Part shown: piece after piece, positions 26,501 to 34,722 of the stretch | Position numbering within the stretch: position 1 is the first letter of the stretch | Layout of the letters: every line of letters begins with the position of its first letter | Assembly: GCA_016705325.1 (NCBI GenBank) | Contig: JADIYJ010000027.1 | Location: 124,001-188,000, forward strand | DNA: 64,000 nucleotides | Direction of reading: 5' to 3' | Origin: Pseudomonadota bacterium | GTDB taxonomy: Bacteria > Pseudomonadota > Gammaproteobacteria > Steroidobacterales > Steroidobacteraceae | Made by a program: the position numbers and the translations under genes | The notes under the pieces: model-generated | Told to the model about the DNA's origin: nothing | Seen by the model: only the letters and a program-made list of their open reading frames with translations | The model's database searches: none

Positions 26501-27304
26501 GGGCGCGAGCACACGCACCTGGCCGAGGGCAAGGAGCACGAGGCGATCCGCTTCCGCGACGTGCAGGCGCAGCCACGCAAAATCATTTCGTCGCCGGTGT
26601 GGTCGGGCCTCGAGGACGAGCACGTCAGCTACAACGCGGGCTACACCAACGTGCACGAGCTGATCCCGTGGCGGACGCTCACCGGCCGGCAGCAGTTCTA
26701 CCAGGACCACGAGTGGATGCGCGCGTTCGGCGAAGGCTTCATGGGTTACCGGCCACCCGTGAACACCAAGACCATAGCGCCGATCCTCGGCAAGAAGCCG
26801 AACGGCAACAAGGAGATCGTGCTCAACTGGATCACGCCGCACCAGAAGTGGGGCATCCACAGCACCTACAGCGACAACCTGCTGATGCAGACGCTGTCGC
26901 GCGGCGGCCCGATCGTCTGGCTGTCGGAGGACGACGCCAAGTCCGCCGGCATCGAGGACAACGACTGGATCGAGCTGTACAACGTCAACGGCGCGATCGC
27001 CGCGCGCGCGGTGGTCAGCCAGCGCGTGATGCCCGGCATGGCGATGATGTACCACGCCCAGGAACGCATCATCAACGTGCCGGGATCCGAGGTGACCGGT
27101 ACCCGCGGCGGCATCCACAACTCAGTGACGCGCATCGTGGTCAAGCCGACGCACATGATCGGTAGCTACGCGCAGCTCAGTTACGGTTTCAACTACTACG
27201 GTACGACGGGCACGAATCGCGACGAGTTCGTGATCGTCCGCAAGATGAGCAAGGTCGACTGGCTCGACCAGGAGTTGGCGCAAACCGAGGAGGCTTCGCG
27301 ATGA
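23564..27304 (+). CDS. narG: Respiratory nitrate reductase alpha subunit (molybdenum catalytic subunit)
   Basis: The 1246-residue product has the normal NarG length. 'THGVNCTGSCSWKVYVKNG' near residue 50 provides the His and Cys ligands of the FS0 cluster. 'SFYDWYCDLPPASPQVWGEQ' contains the Asp that binds molybdenum. It binds bis-MGD and reduces nitrate to nitrite on the cytoplasmic face of the inner membrane. No twin-arginine signal is seen, consistent with cytoplasmic-facing Nar. The stop overlaps the narH start by four bases (ATGA). The start at ATG 23564 (MSYFLDRLNFL) is the family-typical N-terminus. Confidence 0.97.
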   Translation: MSYFLDRLNFLKPAGEPFADGHGVAKAQDRSWEDGYRQRWQYDKIVRSTHGVNCTGSCSWKVYVKNGLVTWETQQTDYPRTRPDLPNHEPRGCPRGASYSWYLYSANRVKYPLMRSALLRLWREARKTLAPVDAWASIVEDPAKATSYKSKRGMGGFVRVTWDEANELIAASNLYTVRRHGPDRVIGFSPIPAMSMVSYAAGARYLSLLGGACLSFYDWYCDLPPASPQVWGEQTDVPESADWYNSRYIICWGSNVPQTRTPDAHFLTEARYNGTKTVAITPDYAEVAKLCDVWVHPKQGTDAALAFALGHVVLREFHLQQPSAYFRNYCRQYSDMPLLVRLDRRDDGSLVAGRFLRAADLSDALGETNNPDWKTVAFDETSGAIVAPNGAVGFRWGEQGKWNIEERESGGRDTRLRLSLEGAGCDFADVSFPYFGGIEHEQWASVKLEDVLVKRIPARRLRLANGEECHVATVYDLLLAQYGLDRGFGGGYVAADYNAMVPGTPAWAEAITGVPRAQIVELAREFARTADKTRGRSMIIVGAAMNHWYHNDMNYRGLINLLVMCGCVGQTGGGWAHYVGQEKLRPQSGWLPLAFGLDWSRPPRQMNGTSFWYFNSDQWRYEKLGVEEILSPLADPKKYSGSLVDFNLRAVRMGWLPSAPQLDTNPLQLVREAEQAGIAPVDYAVAKFKDGSLDFAFADPDAPQNYPRNLFIWRSNLLGSSGKGHEYMLRHLLGTRHGLQGKDLGERGAARPEEVKWRDEAPEGKLDLLVTLDFRMCTTALYSDVVLPTATWYEKNDLNTSDMHPFIHPLSKAVDPAWEARSDWDIFKGIARTVSELSRGVLGVEKDLVLVPTLHDSPGELAMPEVRDWKRGECEPVPGKTMPAMVVVERDYPNLYKKFTSLGPLLDKLGNWGKGLVWDTKDEIEFLGDLNHRVTEPGVSAGRPRIETAIDAAEAILHLAPETNGHVAVKAWEALGRFTGREHTHLAEGKEHEAIRFRDVQAQPRKIISSPVWSGLEDEHVSYNAGYTNVHELIPWRTLTGRQQFYQDHEWMRAFGEGFMGYRPPVNTKTIAPILGKKPNGNKEIVLNWITPHQKWGIHSTYSDNLLMQTLSRGGPIVWLSEDDAKSAGIEDNDWIELYNVNGAIAARAVVSQRVMPGMAMMYHAQERIINVPGSEVTGTRGGIHNSVTRIVVKPTHMIGSYAQLSYGFNYYGTTGTNRDEFVIVRKMSKVDWLDQELAQTEEASR

Positions 27305-28848
27305 AAGTGCGCGCACAGATCGCGATGGTGCTGAACCTGGACAAGTGCATCGGTTGCCACACTTGCTCCATCACCTGCAAGAACGTCTGGACCTCGCGCG
27401 AGGGTGTCGAGTACGCGTGGTTCAACAACGTCGAGACCAAACCGGGCATCGGCTACCCGAAGGAGTGGGAGAACCAGCGGCGATGGAACGGCGGCTGGGT
27501 GCGGGACGCCTCCGGCCGGCTGCAGTTGCGGGGCGGCGGTCGCTTCCGCACGCTCGCGAAGATCTTCGCCAACCCCGACCTGCCGCAGATCGACGACTAC
27601 TACGAACCGTTCGATTTCGACTACCAGCACCTGCACGAGGCGAAGGCGAGCCAGCACCAGCCGACCGCGCGACCCCGCTCGCTGATCACCGGGCAGCGCA
27701 TGGAGAAGATCCACTGGGGCCCGAACTGGGAGGAGATCCTCGGCACGGAGTTCGCCAAGCGCAGCAAGGACCAGAACTTCGACAACGTGCAGCGCGAGAT
27801 CTACGGCGCGTTCGAGCGCACGTTCATGATGTACCTGCCGCGCCTGTGCGAGCACTGCCTCAATCCGGCGTGCGTGGCCTCTTGCCCGAGCGGCGCGATC
27901 TACAAGCGCGAGGAGGACGGCATCGTCCTGATCGACCAGGACAAGTGCCGCGGCTGGCGCATGTGCGTGTCGGCCTGCCCGTACAAGAAGATCTACTTCA
28001 ACTGGAAGTCCGGAAAGTCGGAGAAGTGCATCTTCTGCTACCCGCGCATCGAGATGGGTGAGCCGACGGTGTGCTCGGAGACCTGCGTCGGCCGCATCCG
28101 TTACCTCGGCGTGATGCTTTACGACGCTGATCGCATCGCCGAGGCCGCCGCGGTGTCCTCGGACCAGGACCTGTACCAGGCGCACCTCGACATCTTCCTC
28201 GACCCCCGGGACCCGGCGGTCATCGCTGCGGCGCGCGCCGAGGGCATTCCCGACAGCTGGCTGGACGCGGCACGCGCGTCGCCGGTCTACAAGCTGGCTA
28301 TCGACTGGCAGCTGGCGCTGCCGCTGCACCCCGAGTACCGCACGCTGCCGATGGTGTGGTACGTGCCACCGTTGTCGCCGGTTCAGTCGGCCGCGGATGC
28401 CGGCAAGGTCGGCCTCAATGGCGAGATTCCCGACGTACGTTCGCTGCGCATCCCGGTTCGTTACCTCGCCAACATGCTGACTGCCGGCGACGAGGCCCCG
28501 GTGATCCGCGCGATGGAACGCATGCTGGCGATGAGGGCCTGGCGGCGCTCGATGAACGTCGACGGCGTCGAGGACGCGGCCGTGTTGGCTCAGGCAGGCT
28601 TGAGCGTCGAACAGGCCCAGGAGATGTACCGCTACCTCGCCATCGCCAACTACGAGGATCGCTTCGTGGTGCCGAGCGCGCATCGCGAATACGCGAACGA
28701 CGCCTTCGGCGAGCGCGGTGGCTGTGGCTTCACGTTCGGCGACGGGTGCAGCCCCGCGTCACCCGCGGAAGCGCTGTTTGGCGGGCGCCCGACCAGCCCG
28801 TATCAGGTGCCCCCGGCCCGACAGCGGCCCGATCGGGAGCGGGCATGA
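27301..28848 (+). CDS. narH: Respiratory nitrate reductase beta subunit (iron-sulfur protein)
   Basis: The 515-residue product has four cysteine clusters: 'CIGCHTCSITC', 'CEHCLNPACVASCP', 'CRGWRMCVSACP' and 'CIFCYPR' with a later 'CVGRIRYLG'. Trp replaces a Cys in the third cluster (CRGWRMC), as expected for the [3Fe-4S] centre of NarH. It conducts electrons from NarI to NarG. Start and stop both overlap neighbours by four bases (ATGA), showing tight translational coupling with narG and narJ. Confidence 0.97.
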   Translation: MKVRAQIAMVLNLDKCIGCHTCSITCKNVWTSREGVEYAWFNNVETKPGIGYPKEWENQRRWNGGWVRDASGRLQLRGGGRFRTLAKIFANPDLPQIDDYYEPFDFDYQHLHEAKASQHQPTARPRSLITGQRMEKIHWGPNWEEILGTEFAKRSKDQNFDNVQREIYGAFERTFMMYLPRLCEHCLNPACVASCPSGAIYKREEDGIVLIDQDKCRGWRMCVSACPYKKIYFNWKSGKSEKCIFCYPRIEMGEPTVCSETCVGRIRYLGVMLYDADRIAEAAAVSSDQDLYQAHLDIFLDPRDPAVIAAARAEGIPDSWLDAARASPVYKLAIDWQLALPLHPEYRTLPMVWYVPPLSPVQSAADAGKVGLNGEIPDVRSLRIPVRYLANMLTAGDEAPVIRAMERMLAMRAWRRSMNVDGVEDAAVLAQAGLSVEQAQEMYRYLAIANYEDRFVVPSAHREYANDAFGERGGCGFTFGDGCSPASPAEALFGGRPTSPYQVPPARQRPDRERA

Positions 28849-29528
28849 AGACCCTCAAGCTGCTCAGCGTGGTGCTCGACTACCCCTCCGACGAGCTGTG
28901 GCCGCACCGGGCTGAACTGCTCGACGCGGCTGCCGTCGCCGAAGTCGGCGACCGGCGGGCGGAGTTGGTCCAGTTCGTCACGGACCTGCTCGCGCTCGAC
29001 CCGCTGTCGGCACAGGAGCGGTGGCTCGGGCTGTTCGACCGCGGACGATCGATGAGCCTGCTGCTGTTCGAGCACATCCACGGCGAGTCGCGGGACCGCG
29101 GCCAGGCCATGGTCAACCTGATCGAGACCTATCGCAAGGGCGGCCTCGAGCTCGCCAGCCGCGAGCTGCCCGATTACCTGCCACTGATGCTCGAGTATCT
29201 TTCGCGCCGCCCGGAGCCCGAGGTGGTCGACTGGCTGTCGCACACGCGGCACATCGTCGGCCTGCTGGCAGCCCGGGCAGGCGAGCGGGGCAGCCCCTAT
29301 GCGCTGCTGTTCGAACTGCTGATCGAGATCGGCCGCAATGACGTCGACCTCGGCGCCGTGCGTCGGAGCGTCGCGGCCGAGGCGCGCGACGACACGCCCG
29401 AGGCGATGGACCGGGTCTGGGAGGAGGAGGCCGTGCGTTTCGGCGCCGAAGCCCCGCCGGCGGACTGCCCGCCGCCCCGCCGCCCCGCCGCGGCGAAGAC
29501 GGCCAATGAATCCAGGGTGACGCGATGA
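28845..29528 (+). CDS. narJ: Nitrate reductase assembly chaperone NarJ
   Basis: The 227-residue product belongs to the TorD/NarJ chaperone family: 'LLSVVLDYPSDELWPHRAEL', 'SLLLFEHIHGESRDRGQAM' and 'LPDYLPLMLEYLS' are typical. NarJ binds apo-NarG during insertion of the molybdenum cofactor and FS0 cluster. The start ATG 28845 overlaps the narH stop; its own stop overlaps the narI start. The C-terminal 30 residues are Pro/Ala-rich and probably flexible. Confidence 0.95.
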   Translation: MKTLKLLSVVLDYPSDELWPHRAELLDAAAVAEVGDRRAELVQFVTDLLALDPLSAQERWLGLFDRGRSMSLLLFEHIHGESRDRGQAMVNLIETYRKGGLELASRELPDYLPLMLEYLSRRPEPEVVDWLSHTRHIVGLLAARAGERGSPYALLFELLIEIGRNDVDLGAVRRSVAAEARDDTPEAMDRVWEEEAVRFGAEAPPADCPPPRRPAAAKTANESRVTR

Positions 29529-30226
29529 ACTACCTCAACGACCTCCTGTTCCAGGTCTTTCCCTACGTGGCCATCGCCGTCTGCCTCATCGGCAGCTGGG
29601 CACGCTTCGACCTCGCGGCCTACACGTGGCGCACGGGATCGAGCCAGCTGCTGTCGGGCAAGGGCATGCGGCTGGGCAGCAACCTGTTCCACATCGGCGT
29701 GCTTGCGATCCTGGGCGGGCACTTCGTCGGCTTGCTGACGCCGCACCAGGTCTACGAGCCGTTCATCAGCTCGCCGCAGAAGCAGGTGCTGGCGATGGTG
29801 GCGGGTGGCGTGTTCGGGGCGGTGTGCTTCGTCGGCCTGACGATCCTGCTGGTGCGGCGACTCACGGACCCGCGGGTGCGCGCAACTTCCGCGCAGCGGG
29901 ACATCGTGGTGCTCGTGCTGCTGTACGCGCAGCTGATCCTCGGCATGGCGTCGATCTTCGTGTCGGCCGGCCACCTCGACGGCGAGCAGATGGTCCGCCT
30001 GGGCCAATGGGCGCAGCACATCGTCACGTTCCGGCCAGGTGCCGCCGACTACATCGCCGATGCACACTGGATCTACAAGGCCCACGTGTTCCTCGGCATG
30101 GTGCTGATACTGATCGTACCGTTCACGCGCCTGGTGCACGTGTGGTCGATTCCCCTGACGTACCTCACGCGTCCGTACCAGATCGTGCGCCGGCGCCAGG
30201 CACACGTCGACTATCTCGGGCGGTGA
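29525..30226 (+). CDS. narI: Respiratory nitrate reductase gamma subunit (cytochrome b)
   Basis: The 233-residue product is a five-helix membrane protein: 'VFPYVAIAVCLIGSWARFDL' at the N-terminus, then helices near 55-75, 90-112, 130-150 and 185-205. Histidines in 'FHIGVLAILGGHFVGLLTP' and 'HVFLGMVLILIVPFTRLVHV' are placed as the heme b ligands. It oxidises quinol at the periplasmic side and anchors NarGH. It overlaps narJ by four bases and is followed after four bases by the PpiC-like gene. Confidence 0.95.
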   Translation: MNYLNDLLFQVFPYVAIAVCLIGSWARFDLAAYTWRTGSSQLLSGKGMRLGSNLFHIGVLAILGGHFVGLLTPHQVYEPFISSPQKQVLAMVAGGVFGAVCFVGLTILLVRRLTDPRVRATSAQRDIVVLVLLYAQLILGMASIFVSAGHLDGEQMVRLGQWAQHIVTFRPGAADYIADAHWIYKAHVFLGMVLILIVPFTRLVHVWSIPLTYLTRPYQIVRRRQAHVDYLGR

Positions 30227-30230
30227 GCCG

Positions 30231-31028
30231 ATGAGCGCGCCGATGTCGGAACCGACAGTCACCGCCGTTCGGGTCGGTGACACGACGATCGGCGAAGCCG
30301 AGGTCGCCCGAGAGATGCAGCATCACCGTGCGGCCGACCCGCGCGTCGCCCGCGAGCATGCGGTGCGCGCACTGGTCGTGCGCGAGATGCTGCGGCTCGA
30401 GGTTGAGCGGCTCGACATCGGCGCGGCGGCGCAACCGCAGGACGGAGAGACCCGCGAGGAGGCAAACGTCCGCACGTTGCTCGAGCGCGAGGCGCCGGCC
30501 TCGCAACCCGACGGTGAGGCTTGCCGCAGGTACTTCGAGCAGAACCGCGAGCGCCTGCGCCGGCCGGACCGCCTGCGCGCGCGTCACATCCTGCTCGCCG
30601 CGGCGCCCGGCGACACCGACGCGCGAGCGCAGGCGCGCGAACTTGGTGAACAGCTGATCGACGGCCTGCGTCGAGCGCCTGCGCGTTTCGCGGAGCTCGC
30701 GATGCGCCATTCGGCCTGCCCGTCGCGGGACACTGGCGGTGACCTCGGGTGGATCGAGCCGGGCGACACGACGCCGGAGTTCGAGCGCCAGGTCTTCCTG
30801 CTCTCGCCGGGGTTGGCCGGCCTCACCGTCGAGTCGCGCTGGGGCCACCACGTGGTGCACGTCGACGAAGTCGTCCGAGGCGAGCCGCTCGCGTTGGAGG
30901 AAGCCATGCCCAGGGTCAAGGCCTACCTCGAGACCCACGCGAGGCAGCACGCCATCCACGACTATCTCCAGGACCTCGCCCGGCGCCACCATGTGCACGG
31001 CCTGTCGGGTTCAACGGTGACACCATGA
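30231..31028 (+). CDS. PpiC-type (parvulin) peptidyl-prolyl isomerase in the nar operon
   Basis: The 265-residue product has an N-terminal helical region and a parvulin domain at about 115-215. The domain shows 'LRARHILLAAAPG', 'FAELAMRHSACPSRDTGGDL' and 'GWIEPGDTTPEFERQVFLL', with a closing 'ESRWGHHVVHVDEV'. No signal peptide is present, so it acts in the cytoplasm, like NifM. A parvulin is found in nar operons of several denitrifiers, where a role in maturing nitrate reductase is suspected. It lies four bases after narI and overlaps narK2 (ATGA), so it belongs to the operon. Confidence 0.88.
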   Translation: MSAPMSEPTVTAVRVGDTTIGEAEVAREMQHHRAADPRVAREHAVRALVVREMLRLEVERLDIGAAAQPQDGETREEANVRTLLEREAPASQPDGEACRRYFEQNRERLRRPDRLRARHILLAAAPGDTDARAQARELGEQLIDGLRRAPARFAELAMRHSACPSRDTGGDLGWIEPGDTTPEFERQVFLLSPGLAGLTVESRWGHHVVHVDEVVRGEPLALEEAMPRVKAYLETHARQHAIHDYLQDLARRHHVHGLSGSTVTP

Positions 31029-32338
31029 AGCTCCACGAAAGCGTCAAGACCAGCCACCAGCAGGTCGCACTGTGGGGAAGCGCCTTTGCCTTCACCGTGT
31101 GCTTCGCGGTGTGGACGATCTTTTCCATCATCGACATCCAGATCAAAGCGGAACTCGGGCTCAACGACACCCAGTTCGGCCTGCTGGTGGCGACGCCGAT
31201 CCTCACGGGGTCGCTGATCCGGCTCGCGCTCGGCATCTGGACCGACCAGTTCGGCGGCCGCATTGTCTTCGCCCTGGTGATGCTGTCGGCCGCCGCGGCC
31301 ACCTGGTTCCTCACGACGATGTCGACCTACCCGGGGTACCTGTTCGCCGCGCTGCTGGTCGGTGTCGCGGGCGGCTCCTTCGCTGTCGGTATCGCCTATG
31401 TGTCGAAGTGGTTTCCGAAGGAGAAGCAGGGCACGGCTCTCGGTATCTTCGGTGCCGGCAACGTCGGTGCGGCGGTCACCAAGCTGCTGGCGCCGATGAT
31501 CATGGTGGCCTATGGCTGGCACGCCGTGGCGAAGATCTGGGCCGTCGCCCTCGCACTGACGGCCGTCCTGTACTTCCTGTTCACCAAGGACGATCCCGAA
31601 CTCGCGGATCGCCGGAAGACGGGTGCGCGCCCGGAGCCGTTCCTGCAGCAGCTGGCGCCGCTCAGGAACATCCAGGTCTGGCGGTTCTCTCTTTACTATT
31701 TCTTCGTGTTCGGAGCGTTTGTCGCGCTCGCGCTGTGGTTGCCCCGCTACCTGGTGGGAGCCTACGGCATGGACGTCAAGACCGCCGGCGTGATCGGCGC
31801 CATGTATTCGATTCCGGCGTCGTTGTTCCGCATCGTGGGTGGCTGGATCAGTGATCGGACGGGCGCCCGGACGGTGATGTACTGGACGTTCGGAGTCTCC
31901 GTCGTCTGCACGTTCCTGCTCTCTTACCCGGCGACCACCTACGTCGTCGACGGCATTGACGGACCCATCCAGTTCACGCTCGCGATGGGCGTCGTGCCGT
32001 TCACGGTACTGGTGTTCACCCTCGGATTCTTCATGTCGCTCGGCAAGGCGGCCGTCTACAAGCACATTCCGGTGTATTACCCGCACCACGTCGGCGCCGT
32101 GGGCGGCGTGGTCGGCATGATCGGCGGCCTCGGGGGCTTCATCTTGCCGATCTGCTTTGGTGCCCTGAACGACTGGCTCGGCATCTGGACGAGCTGCTTC
32201 ATGCTGCTGTTCCTGATCGTCGCCGCCGCCTTGGCGTGGATGCACTTCGCCATCCGTCGCATGGAACATCGCCAGTTCCCGGAGATCCGCCGCGAAACGG
32301 TACTGCCGGAGCTCCTCGACGCCACGCGGGAGCGGTGA
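31025..32338 (+). CDS. narK2: Nitrate/nitrite transporter NarK, second copy
   Basis: The 437-residue product is an intact 12-helix MFS protein. 'FAVWTIFSIIDIQIKAELGL' in helix 1 and the two nitrate-signature loops, 'GTALGIFGAGNVGAAVTKLL' and 'GMIGGLGGFILPICFGALND', are present, as are arginines expected in the substrate site ('GSLIRLALGIWTDQFGGR'). It should exchange nitrate and nitrite or co-transport nitrate with protons. The start ATG 31025 overlaps the stop of the PpiC gene. Since the first narK has a frameshift, this may be the only working transporter of the locus. Confidence 0.94.
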   Translation: MKLHESVKTSHQQVALWGSAFAFTVCFAVWTIFSIIDIQIKAELGLNDTQFGLLVATPILTGSLIRLALGIWTDQFGGRIVFALVMLSAAAATWFLTTMSTYPGYLFAALLVGVAGGSFAVGIAYVSKWFPKEKQGTALGIFGAGNVGAAVTKLLAPMIMVAYGWHAVAKIWAVALALTAVLYFLFTKDDPELADRRKTGARPEPFLQQLAPLRNIQVWRFSLYYFFVFGAFVALALWLPRYLVGAYGMDVKTAGVIGAMYSIPASLFRIVGGWISDRTGARTVMYWTFGVSVVCTFLLSYPATTYVVDGIDGPIQFTLAMGVVPFTVLVFTLGFFMSLGKAAVYKHIPVYYPHHVGAVGGVVGMIGGLGGFILPICFGALNDWLGIWTSCFMLLFLIVAAALAWMHFAIRRMEHRQFPEIRRETVLPELLDATRER

Positions 32339-32341
32339 GCC

Positions 32342-32830
32342 TTGGATCGTCGGCTCGATGCCGCGGAGGCCTTGCAGCGGCTGCGCGACGGCAACCGGCG
32401 CTTCGTCGAGCACCGGCGGAGTTCATCTTCGATCAGGGGCTCGGTGACCTGTTCGTGATTCGCGTCGCGGGGAACATCGCGGCCCCGTCGCAGGTCGGCA
32501 GCATCGAATTTGCGGTCGACCGGTCTGGCTTACAGCGGGTGGTTGTGCTGGGTCATTCGAACTGCGGGGCTGCGCTCAATCGTCGATCGCATCTGTCCGT
32601 GCCTGCAGCCGCTCGTGCGTTCCCATGTCGGGCAGGCGGCTGGAGACTTGATGCCCCTCGCGGTCCGGGCCAATGTGCATGCCACGGTAGCCGCGTTGCG
32701 CGCAGCATCGCTGCTGATCGCGGAGAAGCTGCGCCGCTGCGAACTCCGGATCGTCGGCGCCGAGTATGATTTGACCAGTGCTCAGGTAGACTTTTTTGAG
32801 ATCGTTGACGCGGGAGTACGAGGAGGAAGG
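32342..32830 (+). pseudogene. Beta-class carbonic anhydrase, catalytic motif lost
   Basis: The pieces read, in different frames, 'EALQRLRDGNRRFVEHRR', then 'FIFDQGLGDLFVIRVAGNIA' and 'VVVLGHSNCGAAL', then 'RANVHATVAALRAASLLIAE' and 'LRIVGAEYDLTSAQVDFFE'. These are the successive blocks of a beta carbonic anhydrase. Between the first two blocks the segment with the zinc ligands C-x-D-x-R is deleted outright, and at least one more frame change follows near 32575. Loss of the active site shows true decay, not a base-calling error. It follows narK2 after three bases, so it was probably once the last gene of that operon. Confidence 0.85.
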
Positions 32831-32834
32831 AGCG

Positions 32835-33191
32835 ATGGCCAGCAAGACCAGCAGGGCGAAACAGGCGCCATCACGCGGGTTGCCGAAGGCGCCGAAGGCC
32901 TATCGAGAGTTCGTCGTCCGATACCCGGCGCTGGCGCGCGCCTGGAACTCGATCAGCGAGGCCGGTGCCGAGGGCGCGCTCGACGCGCGCACCCAACGCC
33001 TCATCAAGATCGCAGCGTCGATGGGTGCGATGCGCGAGGGTGCCGTCCGTTCGGGCGTCCGCAAGGCGCGATCAGAGGGTATTGCGCTCGAGGACATCGA
33101 GCAGCTTGTGCCGCTGGTGGCGGGCACTATCGGCCTGCCGTCGGCAGTGGCGTGCTGGAGTTGGGTGCGCGACGCCATCAAGCGGGATTGA
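32835..33191 (+). CDS. AhpD-like / carboxymuconolactone decarboxylase family protein
   Basis: The 118-residue product has the small all-helical CMD fold: 'YPALARAWNSISEAGAEGAL', 'ARTQRLIKIAASMGAMREGA', 'LVPLVAGTIGLPSAVACWSW'. The CxxC of AhpD peroxidases is not visible where expected ('MREGAVRSGVRKA' stands there), so a thiol peroxidase function is doubtful. It has a strong ribosome site (GAGGAGGAAGGAG) before ATG 32835. It is intact while both flanking genes are broken, which suggests continued selection. The same kind of gene accompanies nar loci in some denitrifiers, but its job is unknown. Confidence 0.8.
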   Translation: MASKTSRAKQAPSRGLPKAPKAYREFVVRYPALARAWNSISEAGAEGALDARTQRLIKIAASMGAMREGAVRSGVRKARSEGIALEDIEQLVPLVAGTIGLPSAVACWSWVRDAIKRD

Positions 33192-33228
33192 TGCGAGCTA
33201 CGGGAACCGAACGCTCCCCTACCGGGCC

Positions 33229-34280
33229 ATGGTTCGCGTGACGGAAGGCGACCGCCCTGTCGTTGCCCGGCACGCGTCGCGTGCGCTGGTCGATGGTCTC
33301 GGTCGTCCATTGCAGGACCTGCGCATCGCTGTCATGGATCGGTGCAACTTCCGTTGCCCGTATTGCATGCCACGGGACACATTCGGCGACGATTACCGCT
33401 TCCTGAAATCGAGTGAACGGCTGTCGCCGCAGGAGATTCTGCGGGTGGCGCGTGCATTTGTCGGCCTTGGTGTCCGCAAGCTGAGGCTGACGGGCGGCGA
33501 TCCGCTGCTGCGCGCAACCTCGCCGAGTTGGTGGGTGACCTGACCGCGATCGACGGCGTCGAGGACGCGGCTCTCACGACGAACGCGATACTCCTCGTGC
33601 AGCACGCGGTGGAGCTCAGGGCGAACGGGCTGGGGCGTGTCGCCGTGAGCCTGGATACGCTCGACCCGGTGATCTTTCGCCACATGAATGGCGGCTTTGA
33701 CGGACTGACCGAGGTGCTGGCCGGGATTGGGGCCGCCGCAGGAGCCGGTCTGGCCCCCCGTTAAGGTCAGCACTGTCGTACAACGCGGCATCAATGACAG
33801 TTCTGTCCTGCAGCTGCTGGAGTACTTTCGGGGCACTGGCATCATCGTTCGCCTCATCGAGTACATGGATGTCGGTAGTCGCAACCGGTGCTCGCCGGGC
33901 CGTGTCGTGCCTTCTCGTGAACTGGTTGCTCGGATCACTGAGCGCTGGCCGATCCGGCCGATCCAGCCCAGCGATCACGGAGAGGTTGCAGAGCGCTGCG
34001 TGTACGACGATGGTGCCGGCGAGATCGGCTTCATATCGTCGGTGACGCAGCCCTTCTGCGGTGGTTGCACGCGCGCGCGCATATCATCAGATGGGGTGCT
34101 CTTTACCTGCCTGTTTGCCAGTCAGGGCACGAATCTGCGCGGGCAATGGCTGCATGCAGCGGTCCGTCTGCGGGCGGATCGCGATGTTCGAAGCGAACGT
34201 TCGCAACCGGTACTCTCGGCCAATGGACGGTGTACTCATTCAAAAAGTCCACTGCCTCGACCAAGGTATCGATCAGCCTT
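33229..34280 (+). pseudogene. moaA: GTP 3',8-cyclase MoaA, frameshifted and degraded at the 3' end
   Basis: The N-terminal radical SAM motif 'MDRCNFRCPYCMP' is intact (from ATG 33229). The frame breaks near 33515 (GGDPLLR then out of frame; the right continuation NLAELVGDLTAI lies in another frame) and again near 33757 in a run of six C (GAGLAP then VKVSTVVQRGIND). The first frame returns for 'IVRLIEYMDVGSRN', 'AGEIGFISSVTQPFCGGCTR' and 'DGVLFTCLF'. Beyond 34140 the expected tail, including the conserved C-terminal GG, is not recognisable. MoaA begins molybdenum cofactor synthesis, needed by NarG, so an intact copy should exist elsewhere. Confidence 0.85.
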
Positions 34281-34365
34281 AGCGCAACATCCGCGTGCGC
34301 TTATGCCGGATGCGACTGGAACGGCGTTGCTGTACGGTCTTGCCTTGCCCGCTGTGGAGACGAAA

Positions 34366-34548
34366 ATGACGACGTCAACTGCGTCGTTTGATCCATTGAA
34401 GGTTGTGCTGGTGGCGGCCGTAATGCTGACATTGGCCATCGGACCGTCCTCGGCCCATCATCGAAATCTTCCTCGCCCACCGCGATCTGGTGACAGAGCC
34501 ATGGTACTTGCCGGTGGCGACGCATCCGCAGTGGGTCATGCGACGTGA
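34366..34548 (+). CDS. Short open frame with a signal-peptide-like start, possible remnant
   Basis: Sixty codons from ATG 34366: a hydrophobic segment 'VVLVAAVMLTLAIGPSSAHH' like a signal peptide with an AxA-type end, followed by 35 residues without family character. It is probably the 5' end of a lost exported protein. The surrounding sequence (moaA remnant before, palindromes and repeat after) is decayed. Confidence 0.3.
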   Translation: MTTSTASFDPLKVVLVAAVMLTLAIGPSSAHHRNLPRPPRSGDRAMVLAGGDASAVGHAT

Positions 34549-34572
34549 CCTCGTCGACGTTACATGCGCCGC

Positions 34573-34602
34573 GAGAATTCTCGGGCCTTGACGAGAATTC
34601 TC
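34573..34602. repeat. Two palindromes GAGAATTCTC exactly 20 bp apart
   Basis: GAGAATTCTC occurs at 34573-34582 and 34593-34602. Centre-to-centre distance is 20 bp, about two helical turns. It could be a dimer-of-dimers operator or a paired transcription end. No gene can be assigned to it. Confidence 0.6.
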
Positions 34603-34622
34603 TCAGGCGCGCGGTATCAGAA

Positions 34623-34696
34623 GCGACCGATCCGGGGCCTTCCCCCGAGCGCGTGTCTGCCTTTCCAAGCTCGGGGGAAGGCCCCGGGTCGGTCGC
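34623..34696 (-). repeat. Structured hairpin repeat, copy 2, in the NUDIX gene 3' region
   Basis: Arms 34623-34650 and 34669-34696, 28 bases each with one mismatch. The core 34647-34672 is the exact reverse complement of 20752-20777. Relative to the NUDIX gene (reverse strand, stop ends at 34723) it starts 26 bases after the stop and has the same sense as copy 1 has relative to tamB. The arms differ from copy 1 at five positions, four of them with compensating changes. Confidence 0.85.
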
Positions 34697-34722
34697 CATC
34701 GAATCTCCGCCGCCAGCGAACC

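Noticed and set aside
23558..27118. An 1186-codon open frame antisense to narG
   Set aside because: Same effect of third-position GC; narG on the other strand is conserved over its full length.
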